Shown here: positions 18,482 through 26,439 of the stretch, in pieces | Layout: the number at the start of each line of letters is the position of its first letter | Numbering within the stretch: position 1 is the first letter of the stretch | NCBI RefSeq assembly: GCF_900108855.1 | Contig: NZ_FNXY01000008.1 | Span: 377,620-441,619 of the forward strand | Length of the DNA: 64,000 bases | Direction: 5' to 3' | Origin: Dyadobacter koreensis | GTDB lineage: Bacteria > Bacteroidota > Bacteroidia > Cytophagales > Spirosomataceae | Position numbers and translations under genes: made by a program | The notes under the pieces: generated by a model | Database searches by the model: none | What the model saw: the letters and a program-made list of their open reading frames with translations, nothing else | Told to the model about the DNA's origin: nothing

Positions 18482-19098
18482 AGTTATTGGATATTCTTAT
18501 CCTGATTCCATTACTTTGGGGAGCATTGCATGGTTACCGTAAGGGCTTGCTAATCGAAATTATCGGCATAGCAGGACTTGTGGTGGCCATGATCCTCGGT
18601 TTTAAATTTCTTGGTTTGGGAATGGAAGTTCTCACGCCCTACTTCAGTGACGGTACTGCCAGAAAAATCCTTCCGTATATAGGCTTTTCGGCCGTGTTTT
18701 TTCCTACTATATTTTTGCTTAACCAGTTCGGTTATCGAATACGTCGCTCGCTGCGATATTCTATATTAGGTACCTTCGATAGTTTTGCAGGCGCGATGGT
18801 TGGTATTTTTACCTGGGTTTTTGGAATAAGTGTATTTTTCTGGCTGGTTAATACGATTGGTGTGAAAATTCCTGAACATCGTACAAACGATACCTGGCTT
18901 TATCCTCTTGTCATTCCGGTCGCACCCAACGTTATTACCAAAGCGTTAACATTAATGCCTGAGGGAAGCGAATTGATCAAGGACTGGAAATCTGAATATC
19001 TTGACGAGGATAAAAAGGATAGTGACGACGAGTATTCTGAGGATGAAGAGCCGGAGCCAGAAAACAAAAACGAAAAGTCAAAACGCATGAGCGAATGA
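18478..19098 (+). CDS. CvpA family membrane protein
   Basis: A 206-residue inner-membrane protein with four hydrophobic segments and the CvpA N-terminal pattern LDILILIPLLWGALHGYRKGL. The E. coli relative is needed for colicin V production and affects envelope and purF-linked functions, but the family's biochemical role is unclear. The C-terminus is a very acidic, lysine-rich tail (from about residue 175, with DEDKKDSDDEYSEDEE), unusual against the short tail of the canonical family. The start overlaps the YqeY stop by four bases. Confidence 0.82.
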   Translation: MKLLDILILIPLLWGALHGYRKGLLIEIIGIAGLVVAMILGFKFLGLGMEVLTPYFSDGTARKILPYIGFSAVFFPTIFLLNQFGYRIRRSLRYSILGTFDSFAGAMVGIFTWVFGISVFFWLVNTIGVKIPEHRTNDTWLYPLVIPVAPNVITKALTLMPEGSELIKDWKSEYLDEDKKDSDDEYSEDEEPEPENKNEKSKRMSE

Positions 19099-19226
19099 TT
19101 TTTTAATAATTGTTGTTTCCTTTTTTCAGGCAAATAACCTCCCTTTTCCCTTTTTTAGAAAAATGAAAATCGGTTTGCAGTAAGTCAATCTGTGACCGGA
19201 TAATTCTTTTAGTAATTGATATTCAA

Positions 19227-19234
19227 TACCTTTG
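19227..19234 (+). promoter_or_regulatory. Candidate -7 box (TACCTTTG) for rlmN
   Basis: An exact TAnnTTTG match 53 bases before the rlmN ATG. A TTTT tract at 19207-19210 is the only possible -33 element. Confidence 0.45.
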
Positions 19235-19286
19235 CAGAAAATAAAGTTGCCGTATGGAAATAAGGCAATAAATAGTTATAGAAATA

Positions 19287-20339
19287 ATGGCCGAAGTACA
19301 AGAAAAGCAGGATATAAGGAAGTTAAGTGTTGATCAGTTGAAAGGCTGGATGGCTGAGCATGGGGAAAAGGCATTTCGTGCAAAACAGATTTACGAATGG
19401 ATATGGAAAAAATCGGCATCATCTTTTGCTGAAATGACAAATCTTTCGCTTGCAACCAGACAGTTGATAGATGAACACTTTGTGATCAATGCCATGACTG
19501 TTGCCAAACAACAGCAAAGCAATGATGGGACGATAAAGTCTGCTTTCAAATTGTTTGACGGCCACTTGGTGGAAGGTGTTTTAATTCCTGCTGCTGATCG
19601 TATGACTGCCTGTGTAAGCAGCCAGGTTGGTTGTTCACTGACTTGTAAATTTTGCGCAACGGGCTATATGGAGCGTAAAAGAAATCTGGATGCGGCTGAA
19701 ATTTATGACCAGGTTGTGGCCATTGCCCAGCAGGCCGAAGCGAGTTTCAAAGCTCCGCTTACCAATATTGTCTACATGGGAATGGGAGAGCCGTTGTTGA
19801 ATTACGCAGCTGTTCTTAAATCTATCGAGCATATCACTTCGCCGGAAGGTCTGAATATGTCTCCAAAACGTATCACGGTTTCTACGGCCGGAATTGCTAA
19901 AATGATCAAAAAACTGGGTGACGATGAAGTTCGTTTCCGTCTTGCACTTTCTTTGCATGCTGCAAATGACGAAAAGCGCAACCGGATTATGCCGATCAAT
20001 GAATCCAATTCGCTGGATAACCTGGCAGAGGCACTTAATTATTTTTACAAAAAAACAGGCAATCGCATTACTTTCGAATATATTGTTTTTAATAATTTCA
20101 ACGATACTCTGCAGGATGCAAAAGAACTTTGGGAATTTACCAAACGTGTTCCTGCGCGGGTAAATATTATTGAATACAACCCGATTGCCGAAGCAGATTT
20201 TACAAATACAGGCGCTGATCGACTGGATAAATTTGCTGCTTTCCTTGAAGACAGAGGAGTGTCTGTTCATGTTCGCAGAAGCCGGGGTAAAGATATTGAC
20301 GCAGCATGCGGACAACTTGCCAACAAAGAAGGGAATTAA
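19287..20339 (+). CDS. rlmN: 23S rRNA (adenine-2503-C2)-methyltransferase, dual-specificity radical SAM enzyme
   Basis: A 350-residue radical SAM enzyme that methylates C2 of A2503 in 23S rRNA and, in relatives, A37 of some tRNAs. The cluster motif CxxxCxxC is C116-SLT-C120-KF-C123. The SAM-binding GMGEPLLN motif is near residue 156. The methyl-carrying cysteine is C341 in DAACGQLA, beside the last residues, as expected. Cfr resistance enzymes share this fold, but the sequence reads as housekeeping RlmN. It is a single gene with its own candidate promoter. Confidence 0.95.
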   Translation: MAEVQEKQDIRKLSVDQLKGWMAEHGEKAFRAKQIYEWIWKKSASSFAEMTNLSLATRQLIDEHFVINAMTVAKQQQSNDGTIKSAFKLFDGHLVEGVLIPAADRMTACVSSQVGCSLTCKFCATGYMERKRNLDAAEIYDQVVAIAQQAEASFKAPLTNIVYMGMGEPLLNYAAVLKSIEHITSPEGLNMSPKRITVSTAGIAKMIKKLGDDEVRFRLALSLHAANDEKRNRIMPINESNSLDNLAEALNYFYKKTGNRITFEYIVFNNFNDTLQDAKELWEFTKRVPARVNIIEYNPIAEADFTNTGADRLDKFAAFLEDRGVSVHVRRSRGKDIDAACGQLANKEGN

Positions 20340-20461
20340 TTATTAAACTTTTTCCCGATAAAATCTGATTTCCTCAGCCGGTGTTTATTTCATGTTTAAA
20401 CATTGGCTGAACAGAAGCTCTTTATTAATGCCAATATGAATTTACTTAACAATTTCTTAAC

Positions 20462-20490
20462 ATTGCATCTATAAAGAATCAGTAGTTTTG
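20462..20490 (+). promoter_or_regulatory. Bacteroidota-type promoter of the phosphate transporter gene
   Basis: ATTG (20462-20465) and TAGTTTTG (20483-20490) are 17 bases apart, close to the TTTG/TAnnTTTG consensus. It is the best-spaced promoter in the window, and it leaves a leader of about 95 bases. Confidence 0.55.
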
Positions 20491-20592
20491 CCTCGAAATC
20501 TTGTTCTTACCTAACCGGAAGGCTTGCCGAAACTTATTAATTCTGCAACTACCATTAAAGTGAGTTTTATAAAGTAAACTTATACGCTACTT

Positions 20593-22014
20593 ATGTTTGG
20601 TCTTGAAACCGACATTTTTCTCCTTCTCGCTTTTAGTCTCTTAGCGGCTTGTGCCTTTGAATTTGTAAACGGTTTTCACGATACGGCCAATGCCGTTGCT
20701 ACCGTAATTTATACGAATTCGCTAAAACCCAATATCGCAGTAATGTGGTCAGGTTTCTGTAATTTCTTAGGTGTTTTCTTTGGTGGAATTGCAGTTGCCA
20801 TGGGTATTGTGAACCTGCTGCCCGTTGAATTACTGATTGATCAGAATGTCTACCACAGCGTAGCCATGGTCTTTTCTTTACTTTTCAGTGCTATTATCTG
20901 GAACCTTGGAACATGGTGGTTCGGGCTTCCGAGTTCCAGTTCCCATACATTGATCGGATCTATTCTTGGTGTTGGTCTGGCATTTACGTTTATGCCTGAA
21001 AATACGCATGGTGCTGGTGTAAACTGGTCAAAAGCACAAGAACTTTTTACCTCCCTGCTAACTTCTCCGATCTTCGGTTTTGCACTTGCGATTATTATCA
21101 TGTTTATCCTGCGTCGGGCACTTTCAAAACCACTTCGTGATGTGGTGTTTAGCGAACCGCAAAAAAATACGCCGCCGCCAATCTGGATCCGGGTTATTTT
21201 GGTGACGACTTGTACATTGGTAAGTTTCTTCCATGGTTCAAACGATGGACAAAAAGGAGTGGGGCTTGTGATGTTAATTTTGATCGGAATTGTTCCGGCA
21301 CATTTTGCCTTGGACAACAGTATTAATCCGGTCGAAATGAAAACGGAACTTGTCAGAATAGACGAGACTATCGGACGCATTGATACACTCGGATTATCTG
21401 CATCAGATCGTGAGCACTGGCATACCATTAAAGAAGAAATTGCCTTGCTGACTGTTCAGTTGAATAAGCCGCTGGTAGATAATAAGCTGCCGAAAGAAGT
21501 TCGTATGAATGCAAGAAAATCACTGCTTCTGATCAGTCGTAATACAAAAACGATTCTGGAAAATGGTGATGCAAACCTTAATTCTGCTGATACTGCGTTT
21601 TTGAAGGGACAGGCAGGTGGAGAAAAAGGAATCAGAAGATTTACAGATTATGCTCCGGATTGGGTTATTTTGATGATTTCTCTTTCCCTTGGTCTGGGAA
21701 CGATGGTAGGCTGGAAAAGAATTGTGGTAACGATCGGTGAGAAAATTGGAAAACAACATTTGACCTATGCACAAGGTGCATCTGCTGAATTGGTTGCTGC
21801 AAGTACTATTGGTGTTTCGTCCTATCTGGGACTTCCGGTAAGCACAACCCACGTGCTTTCATCCGGTATTGCCGGTTCGATGGTGGCAAGTAAAGGGGTG
21901 AAAAATTTACAGGCCGGAACGATCCGTAATATTGTTATTGCCTGGGTATTGACTTTGCCCGTAACCATGTTCTTGTCAGGAACATTGTACGCATTCTTCC
22001 GTTGGATACTTTAA
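20593..22014 (+). CDS. Inorganic phosphate transporter, PiT family
   Basis: A 473-residue inner-membrane Pi permease. The duplicated PiT signature is seen as GFHDTANAVATVIYTNSL near residue 27 and GSNDGQKGVGLVML near 216. The paired GLPSSSSHTLIGS and GLPVSTTHVLSSG motifs mark the two inverted halves. Between the halves is a hydrophilic region of about 110 residues (roughly 240-355) with regularly spaced charges and VQLNKPLVDNK, longer than in minimal PiT proteins and probably cytoplasmic. No pit-accessory (PhoU-like) gene is adjacent. It is monocistronic. Confidence 0.93.
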   Translation: MFGLETDIFLLLAFSLLAACAFEFVNGFHDTANAVATVIYTNSLKPNIAVMWSGFCNFLGVFFGGIAVAMGIVNLLPVELLIDQNVYHSVAMVFSLLFSAIIWNLGTWWFGLPSSSSHTLIGSILGVGLAFTFMPENTHGAGVNWSKAQELFTSLLTSPIFGFALAIIIMFILRRALSKPLRDVVFSEPQKNTPPPIWIRVILVTTCTLVSFFHGSNDGQKGVGLVMLILIGIVPAHFALDNSINPVEMKTELVRIDETIGRIDTLGLSASDREHWHTIKEEIALLTVQLNKPLVDNKLPKEVRMNARKSLLLISRNTKTILENGDANLNSADTAFLKGQAGGEKGIRRFTDYAPDWVILMISLSLGLGTMVGWKRIVVTIGEKIGKQHLTYAQGASAELVAASTIGVSSYLGLPVSTTHVLSSGIAGSMVASKGVKNLQAGTIRNIVIAWVLTLPVTMFLSGTLYAFFRWIL

Positions 22015-22046
22015 TTGCTTTTGGTATTTAGCTTTTAGCAATTAGT
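22015..22046 (+). repeat. Short degenerate intergenic repeat (TTTAGCTTTTAGCAATTAG type)
   Basis: A TTGCTTTTGGTATTTAGC / TTTTAGCAATTAG run in which an AGCTTTTGG-like 7-mer recurs imperfectly. Runs like this are common between genes in Cytophagales; no function is known to me. Confidence 0.4.
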
Positions 22047-22089
22047 TTGATTGGTTAATATTTCGAATCCCATATCAAAAAGATACATA

Positions 22090-22122
22090 GAAACCGCCTT
22101 GTGTTTTCATAGGGCGGTTTCT
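22090..22122. terminator. Terminator between the phosphate transporter and the HxlR gene
   Basis: The stem GAAACCGCC/GGCGGTTTC has a 15-base loop. It overlaps the last codons of the HxlR gene and serves convergent genes. Confidence 0.75.
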
Positions 22123-22529
22123 TCGTTTAGTGGTAATTCCGAATTAGAAAATGAGCAGGCATTTGTATTTTCGATCGCCCAGTATTTCTGTCCCCACAAG
22201 TGAAGATCCAGAATTATTGCCAGCAGCTCTTTCCCTTTTTCTGTCACCTGATAAACAATTTGCGTTGGTATCTTATCAGTTAGAACCGTTTTACTGACCA
22301 GATTTTCTTCTGTCAATTCACCCAGTCGTTTACCCAAAACCTGATCGGATAAGGAAGGGAATGCTTCTTTTAATTTACTGAATTGATAAACTCCCTTTGA
22401 AATACTGTACAGGATCTGCATTTTCCAACGGGGACTTATATTTGTAAGGATTTCATTTACTTCACAGGATGAAGCCAATATCTTCAAATTATAAGCGTTC
22501 GTCGAATTTTCTTTTATTTCGCTAGCCAT
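22107..22529 (-). CDS. HxlR-type winged-helix transcriptional regulator
   Basis: A 140-residue MarR-like DNA-binding protein. The HxlR domain spans about residues 18-115, with ISPRWKMQILYSISKGVYQFSKLK, then SDQVLGKRLGELTEENLV (recognition helix) and YQVTEKGKELLAIILDLHLWG (wing and dimer helix). It is divergent from a secreted alpha/beta hydrolase gene, with 83 bases between the starts, so it probably controls that gene and itself. HxlR members respond to reactive electrophiles or redox change through a cysteine. Candidates here are the Cys near residue 17 and one near 130, but no ligand can be assigned. Confidence 0.88.
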   Translation of the reverse strand: MASEIKENSTNAYNLKILASSCEVNEILTNISPRWKMQILYSISKGVYQFSKLKEAFPSLSDQVLGKRLGELTEENLVSKTVLTDKIPTQIVYQVTEKGKELLAIILDLHLWGQKYWAIENTNACSFSNSELPLNEETAL

Positions 22530-22612
22530 ACTGCGTTAATTTTTAGACGCACTTTCGGGTGAGTTATTGATGCCGTAACCATCATGACTGAACTTTGTGA
22601 AAAAAATAAATC

Positions 22613-23422
22613 ATGATGAAATCAAAAGTAATTAAGTCAGTTTTTCTACAAATAGTTCTCCTCGCATTGATATTAGATGCTGGTAGCGTACAGGCACAAT
22701 CGACAGAAAATAAATCTGTTTATGTACTCGTTCACGGAGCGTGGCATGGCGGTTGGTGCTGGCAAAAAGTTAGTTCCAGGTTACGGGCAGGTGGCGCAGA
22801 TGTTTACACACCAACGCTTAGCGGCCTTGGTGAGCATGAGAATACACTGAACAAGGAAATCAATCTGGATACCCATATTGAAGATATTGTCAACCTTATC
22901 GAGATCGAAGACCTTCAAAATGTCATTCTTGTTGGCCACAGTTACGCAGGTACTGTTATTGCCGGGGTTGCAGACCGGATACCGGAACGACTGAAAAAAC
23001 TGATTTATCTGGATGCGATGATCGTTGAAAATGGAGAAAGTGCGCTTTCCGTTCATCCCAGGGAGGCGCAGGAATCTTCTCGGAACTCTTCAAAAGCGAG
23101 TAACGGTCTAAGCATTCCTCCATTTCCTGTTGAAGCTTTCGGGGTGACAGATCCGGCAGATATAAAATGGGTTAGTGCGCGATTGACTCCGCAGCCATAT
23201 AGAACATTTACACAGAAGCTGATTTTGAAAAATGCATATGGCAATCATCTGCCGCTAGTTTACATTGCTTGTATCAATCCACAAATGCCTGTTTTAAAAA
23301 CTTTTTCAGATCGTGTCAAAACGAAGAAAGACTGGAAGCATTATTCTTTAAATACCGGACATGATGCGATGATCACAGCTCCGGACGAATTGTCGGACTT
23401 ACTTAAATCTGTTGTGAAATAA
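22613..23422 (+). CDS. Secreted alpha/beta hydrolase
   Basis: A 269-residue hydrolase with a signal peptide (basic start, hydrophobic core to about residue 24, cleavage near VQAQS). The oxyanion region is VHGAWHGGWCW at 40-50. The nucleophile is Ser110 in GHSYAG, and the catalytic His is H250 in NTGHDAM. This HGAWHGGWCW type is shared with esterases and hydroxynitrile-lyase-like (methylesterase, salicylate-binding-like) hydrolases. It is transcribed divergently from the HxlR regulator, its likely controller. The substrate is unknown. Confidence 0.87.
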   Translation: MMKSKVIKSVFLQIVLLALILDAGSVQAQSTENKSVYVLVHGAWHGGWCWQKVSSRLRAGGADVYTPTLSGLGEHENTLNKEINLDTHIEDIVNLIEIEDLQNVILVGHSYAGTVIAGVADRIPERLKKLIYLDAMIVENGESALSVHPREAQESSRNSSKASNGLSIPPFPVEAFGVTDPADIKWVSARLTPQPYRTFTQKLILKNAYGNHLPLVYIACINPQMPVLKTFSDRVKTKKDWKHYSLNTGHDAMITAPDELSDLLKSVVK

Positions 23423-23441
23423 AACTCAATATAGGTTTGCT

Positions 23442-23476
23442 TAAAACTTCTTCCCGATCCCGGGGAGAAGTTTTTT
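23442..23476 (+). terminator. Terminator of the alpha/beta hydrolase gene
   Basis: An AAAACTTCTTCCC stem pairs with GGGGAGAAGTTTT around a short loop, followed by further T. Confidence 0.8.
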
Positions 23477-23654
23477 GTTTGTAAATAAACCAGATTATTC
23501 AAAAAGATGTTTCACAGTCGAAGATATGACAGCCCTTTACAGATAATATTTCATGATGAACGTCCCGTAGAAGGGATTCTTTGGTTTTGAAAAGTATATT
23601 CTCGTAATTCGGCATGATTTTTAACAATCAACAAAAAGCCAATTATTCACCATA

Positions 23655-24650
23655 ATGACAACCATTGAAGAGCAAGTAGCGCGTTACGGTTATGTGACTG
23701 AAACGATCGCAGAAGATATTGATTTGATTGCTGAGATTAATCGATTGAAAAAGGAAAAGAATGCAGTCATTTTAGCACACTATTATGTAGATGCAGAAAT
23801 TCAGGATTTGGCCGATTATATAGGTGACAGTTTAGGATTATCACAGCAGGCCGCCGCTACGGAAGCCGATATGATTATTTTCTGCGGCGTACATTTCATG
23901 GGCGAAACGGCGAAGATTTTGAGTCCGAACAAAAAAGTGGTCATTCCGGACCTTAACGCCGGATGTTCTCTTGCGGATTCCGCCCCGGCGGATAAATTTG
24001 CTGCCTTCAAAGCGCAGTATCCTGACCACATTGTGATCAGCTATATCAACTGCTCGGCCGAAATCAAAGCGTTGACAGACATCGTTTGTACTTCGTCAAA
24101 TGCTTTGCAAATCGTAAACAGTTTACCCAAAGACCAGAAAATTATTTTTGCGCCTGACGCAAATTTGGGAAGATATGTTTCTCAAAAAACAGGCCGCGAT
24201 ATGGTTTTGTGGGATGGAGCCTGTATCGTTCACATTGATATTTCCCGTGAAAAACTGGCGGAGCTTCGCAAAGATAACCCGGATGCTCTATTGATCGCCC
24301 ATCCGGAATGTAAGGAAGATATTTTGCTGCAATCGGATTTTGTAAGCTCTACAACAGGACTTTTGAAATTTGTTCAGGAATCTGATCACGATAAATTTAT
24401 TGTGGCAACGGAGGCTGGTATTTTACATAAAATGAAACAGGCCGTTCCTCATAAAAAATTGATTCCTGCTCCTGGTTCTGACAATAATACCTGCGCATGT
24501 TCCGAGTGCCCATATATGAAAATGAACACGCTGGAGAAAGTTTATAACGCGCTTTATTACGAACAACCAGAAATTTTCGTACCGGAGGATATTCGTTTAA
24601 AGGCTTACGAATCCGTTGCGAGAATGCTGGAATTGAGTAAAGGAATTTGA
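23655..24650 (+). CDS. nadA: Quinolinate synthase
   Basis: A 331-residue [4Fe-4S] enzyme condensing iminoaspartate with dihydroxyacetone phosphate to quinolinate, the second step of de novo NAD synthesis. Motifs: AHYYVDAEIQDLADYIGDSL near residue 41; NAGCSLADSAP at 101; WDGACIVH at 186; CACSECPYMKMNTLEKV at 280. By family spacing the cluster ligands are C104, C190 and C285. nadB follows on the same strand after 107 bases that contain a hairpin. No nadC is in the window. Confidence 0.96.
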   Translation: MTTIEEQVARYGYVTETIAEDIDLIAEINRLKKEKNAVILAHYYVDAEIQDLADYIGDSLGLSQQAAATEADMIIFCGVHFMGETAKILSPNKKVVIPDLNAGCSLADSAPADKFAAFKAQYPDHIVISYINCSAEIKALTDIVCTSSNALQIVNSLPKDQKIIFAPDANLGRYVSQKTGRDMVLWDGACIVHIDISREKLAELRKDNPDALLIAHPECKEDILLQSDFVSSTTGLLKFVQESDHDKFIVATEAGILHKMKQAVPHKKLIPAPGSDNNTCACSECPYMKMNTLEKVYNALYYEQPEIFVPEDIRLKAYESVARMLELSKGI

Positions 24651-24671
24651 TTTTTGACTTATTACTCCGAC

Positions 24672-24717
24672 ATATGAGATTTTTGACCACTGGCCAGGCG
24701 CTTTGAAAATCTCATAT
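24672..24717 (+). promoter_or_regulatory. Inverted repeat between nadA and nadB
   Basis: ATATGAGATTTT and AAAATCTCATAT form a perfect 12-bp inverted repeat around a 22-base loop containing TGGCCA. It could be an intercistronic RNA hairpin, a processing site or a weak terminator (CTTGTCTTTTTATTG follows). A protein operator is less likely given the wide spacer. Confidence 0.5.
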
Positions 24718-24757
24718 CTTGTCTTTTTATTGAATGATACACGTTTATATTTAGCCT

Positions 24758-26338
24758 ATGCCCCAGTTCGATTTCCTGATCATTGGTTCCGGTATTGCCG
24801 GACTTAGTTATGCCGCAAAATTGGCACGACACTTTGAAAATACTCAGGAACATGTTTCTATTGCAGTAATCACCAAGGTGCAAGCCGATGAAACGAATAC
24901 CAAGTATGCTCAGGGCGGAATTGCCGTAGTTTGGGCAGAATCGGATTCATTTGAAAAGCATATCCATGATACGATGGATGCGGGCGATGGGATTAATAAA
25001 CCGAATATTGTTGAGATTGTTGTAAAAGAAGCGCCGGAACGTATTCAGGAATTGATTGATTACGGAACACGCTTTGATAAAGAGCCGGAAGGGAATTATG
25101 ATCTTGCCAAAGAAGGCGGACATTCGGATAACCGGATTTTGCATTTTAAGGATATCACCGGAGCAGAAATAGAGCGCGCGCTTTTAGAAGAAGTAAAACG
25201 TCATAAAAATATTGAGGTTTTTACGCATTATTATGCAGTTGAATTGATTACACAACATCATCTGGGAGAAACGGTATATCGTTACCGTGAAGATATCAAG
25301 TGTTTTGGCGCCTATGTTTTAAACCGCCGTTCCGGGCAAGTCGAGAAGTTTTTGGCAAAAACGACGATGCTGGCAACAGGAGGGATTGGAAATATTTATC
25401 AAAGTACGACGAATCCAACGATTGCAACAGGTGACGGAATTGCGATGGCGTATCGTGCCAAAGGAATTTGTGATAACATGGAGTTTATCCAGTTTCATCC
25501 TACCAGCTTTTATCTTCCCGGAATAAAACCTTCATTTCTTATCTCAGAAGCCGTACGCGGCTTCGGCGGGATTTTGAAACGTGCCGACGGGAGTACTTTC
25601 ATGGAGTTATATGATGATCGGCTTTCCCTTGCGCCGCGTGATATAGTGGCCCGTGCCATTGACTCGGAAATGAAGAAAAATGGTATTGATCACGTCTATC
25701 TGGATGTGCGGCATTGTGATTACGAAAAATTTCTGGAACATTTTCCAAATATTACACAGTACTGCCTTGATGCCGGTATAGATGTCAGAACGGATATGAT
25801 TCCGGTCGTTCCGGCACAGCATTATATGTGTGGCGGAATCCGGGTAAGTGAATGGGGGAAAACGAATATTAATTTCTTATATGCGGTAGGAGAGTGCGCC
25901 TGCACGGGTTTGCACGGAGCAAATCGTTTGGCTTCGAATTCGCTGTTGGAAGCTGTGGTTTTTGGACACCGGGCTTACGAAAGTACGCTGGAAAGTTTCC
26001 ACAAGGCCGTCATTCCGGACAATATTCCTGAATGGGATGATTCAGGTACGACGCATCCCGAAGAAAATGTTTTGGTGACGGAAATGACCCGCGAATTGAA
26101 TAGTATTATGTCAAATTATGTGGGTATTGTTCGTACAGACCGACGCATGAAACGGGCATATGATCGTTTGGAATTGCTGCATGATGAGCATGAGGAATTA
26201 TACCGCCAGTCGAAGGTATCTGTTGCCATTTGTGAACTTCGAAATATGATTTCTGTTTCTTATCTGATCATTAAAATGGCGATGGCAAGAAGAGAAAATA
26301 TTGGATTGCATTTTAATGCGGATCATGTGAAGATGTAG
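24758..26338 (+). CDS. nadB: L-aspartate oxidase
   Basis: A 526-residue FAD enzyme oxidising L-aspartate to iminoaspartate for quinolinate synthesis. It has the N-terminal Rossmann motif IIGSGIAGLSYAAKLA, the family hallmark NTKYAQGGIAVV, EGGHSDNRILHFKD, QFHPTSFY, ISEAVRGFGG, and near the C-terminus GLHGANRLASNSLLEAVVFG. The helical C-terminal third has TDRRMKRAYDRL. The length is standard. It is downstream of nadA, its pathway partner, and ends in a strong palindromic terminator. Confidence 0.96.
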   Translation: MPQFDFLIIGSGIAGLSYAAKLARHFENTQEHVSIAVITKVQADETNTKYAQGGIAVVWAESDSFEKHIHDTMDAGDGINKPNIVEIVVKEAPERIQELIDYGTRFDKEPEGNYDLAKEGGHSDNRILHFKDITGAEIERALLEEVKRHKNIEVFTHYYAVELITQHHLGETVYRYREDIKCFGAYVLNRRSGQVEKFLAKTTMLATGGIGNIYQSTTNPTIATGDGIAMAYRAKGICDNMEFIQFHPTSFYLPGIKPSFLISEAVRGFGGILKRADGSTFMELYDDRLSLAPRDIVARAIDSEMKKNGIDHVYLDVRHCDYEKFLEHFPNITQYCLDAGIDVRTDMIPVVPAQHYMCGGIRVSEWGKTNINFLYAVGECACTGLHGANRLASNSLLEAVVFGHRAYESTLESFHKAVIPDNIPEWDDSGTTHPEENVLVTEMTRELNSIMSNYVGIVRTDRRMKRAYDRLELLHDEHEELYRQSKVSVAICELRNMISVSYLIIKMAMARRENIGLHFNADHVKM

Positions 26339-26351
26339 ATTTTCTTCCAAT

Positions 26352-26392
26352 ACATAGAAAAACCCAAGGTGTAACCTTGGGTTTTTCTATGT
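26352..26392. terminator. Bidirectional terminator between nadB and the first haloperoxidase gene
   Basis: A perfect 19-bp palindromic stem (ACATAGAAAAACCCAAGGT and its complement) with a 3-base loop serves convergent genes. Confidence 0.9.
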
Positions 26393-26439
26393 CTGATATT
26401 TCATGAGTTTAGCGAGCGGCTTCGCATTTTTTGTATTCG

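Noticed and set aside
19635..20315. 226-residue minus-strand frame inside rlmN
   Set aside because: rlmN on the plus strand is certain, and the reverse frame has shadow composition rich in Cys, Phe, Ile and Asn.
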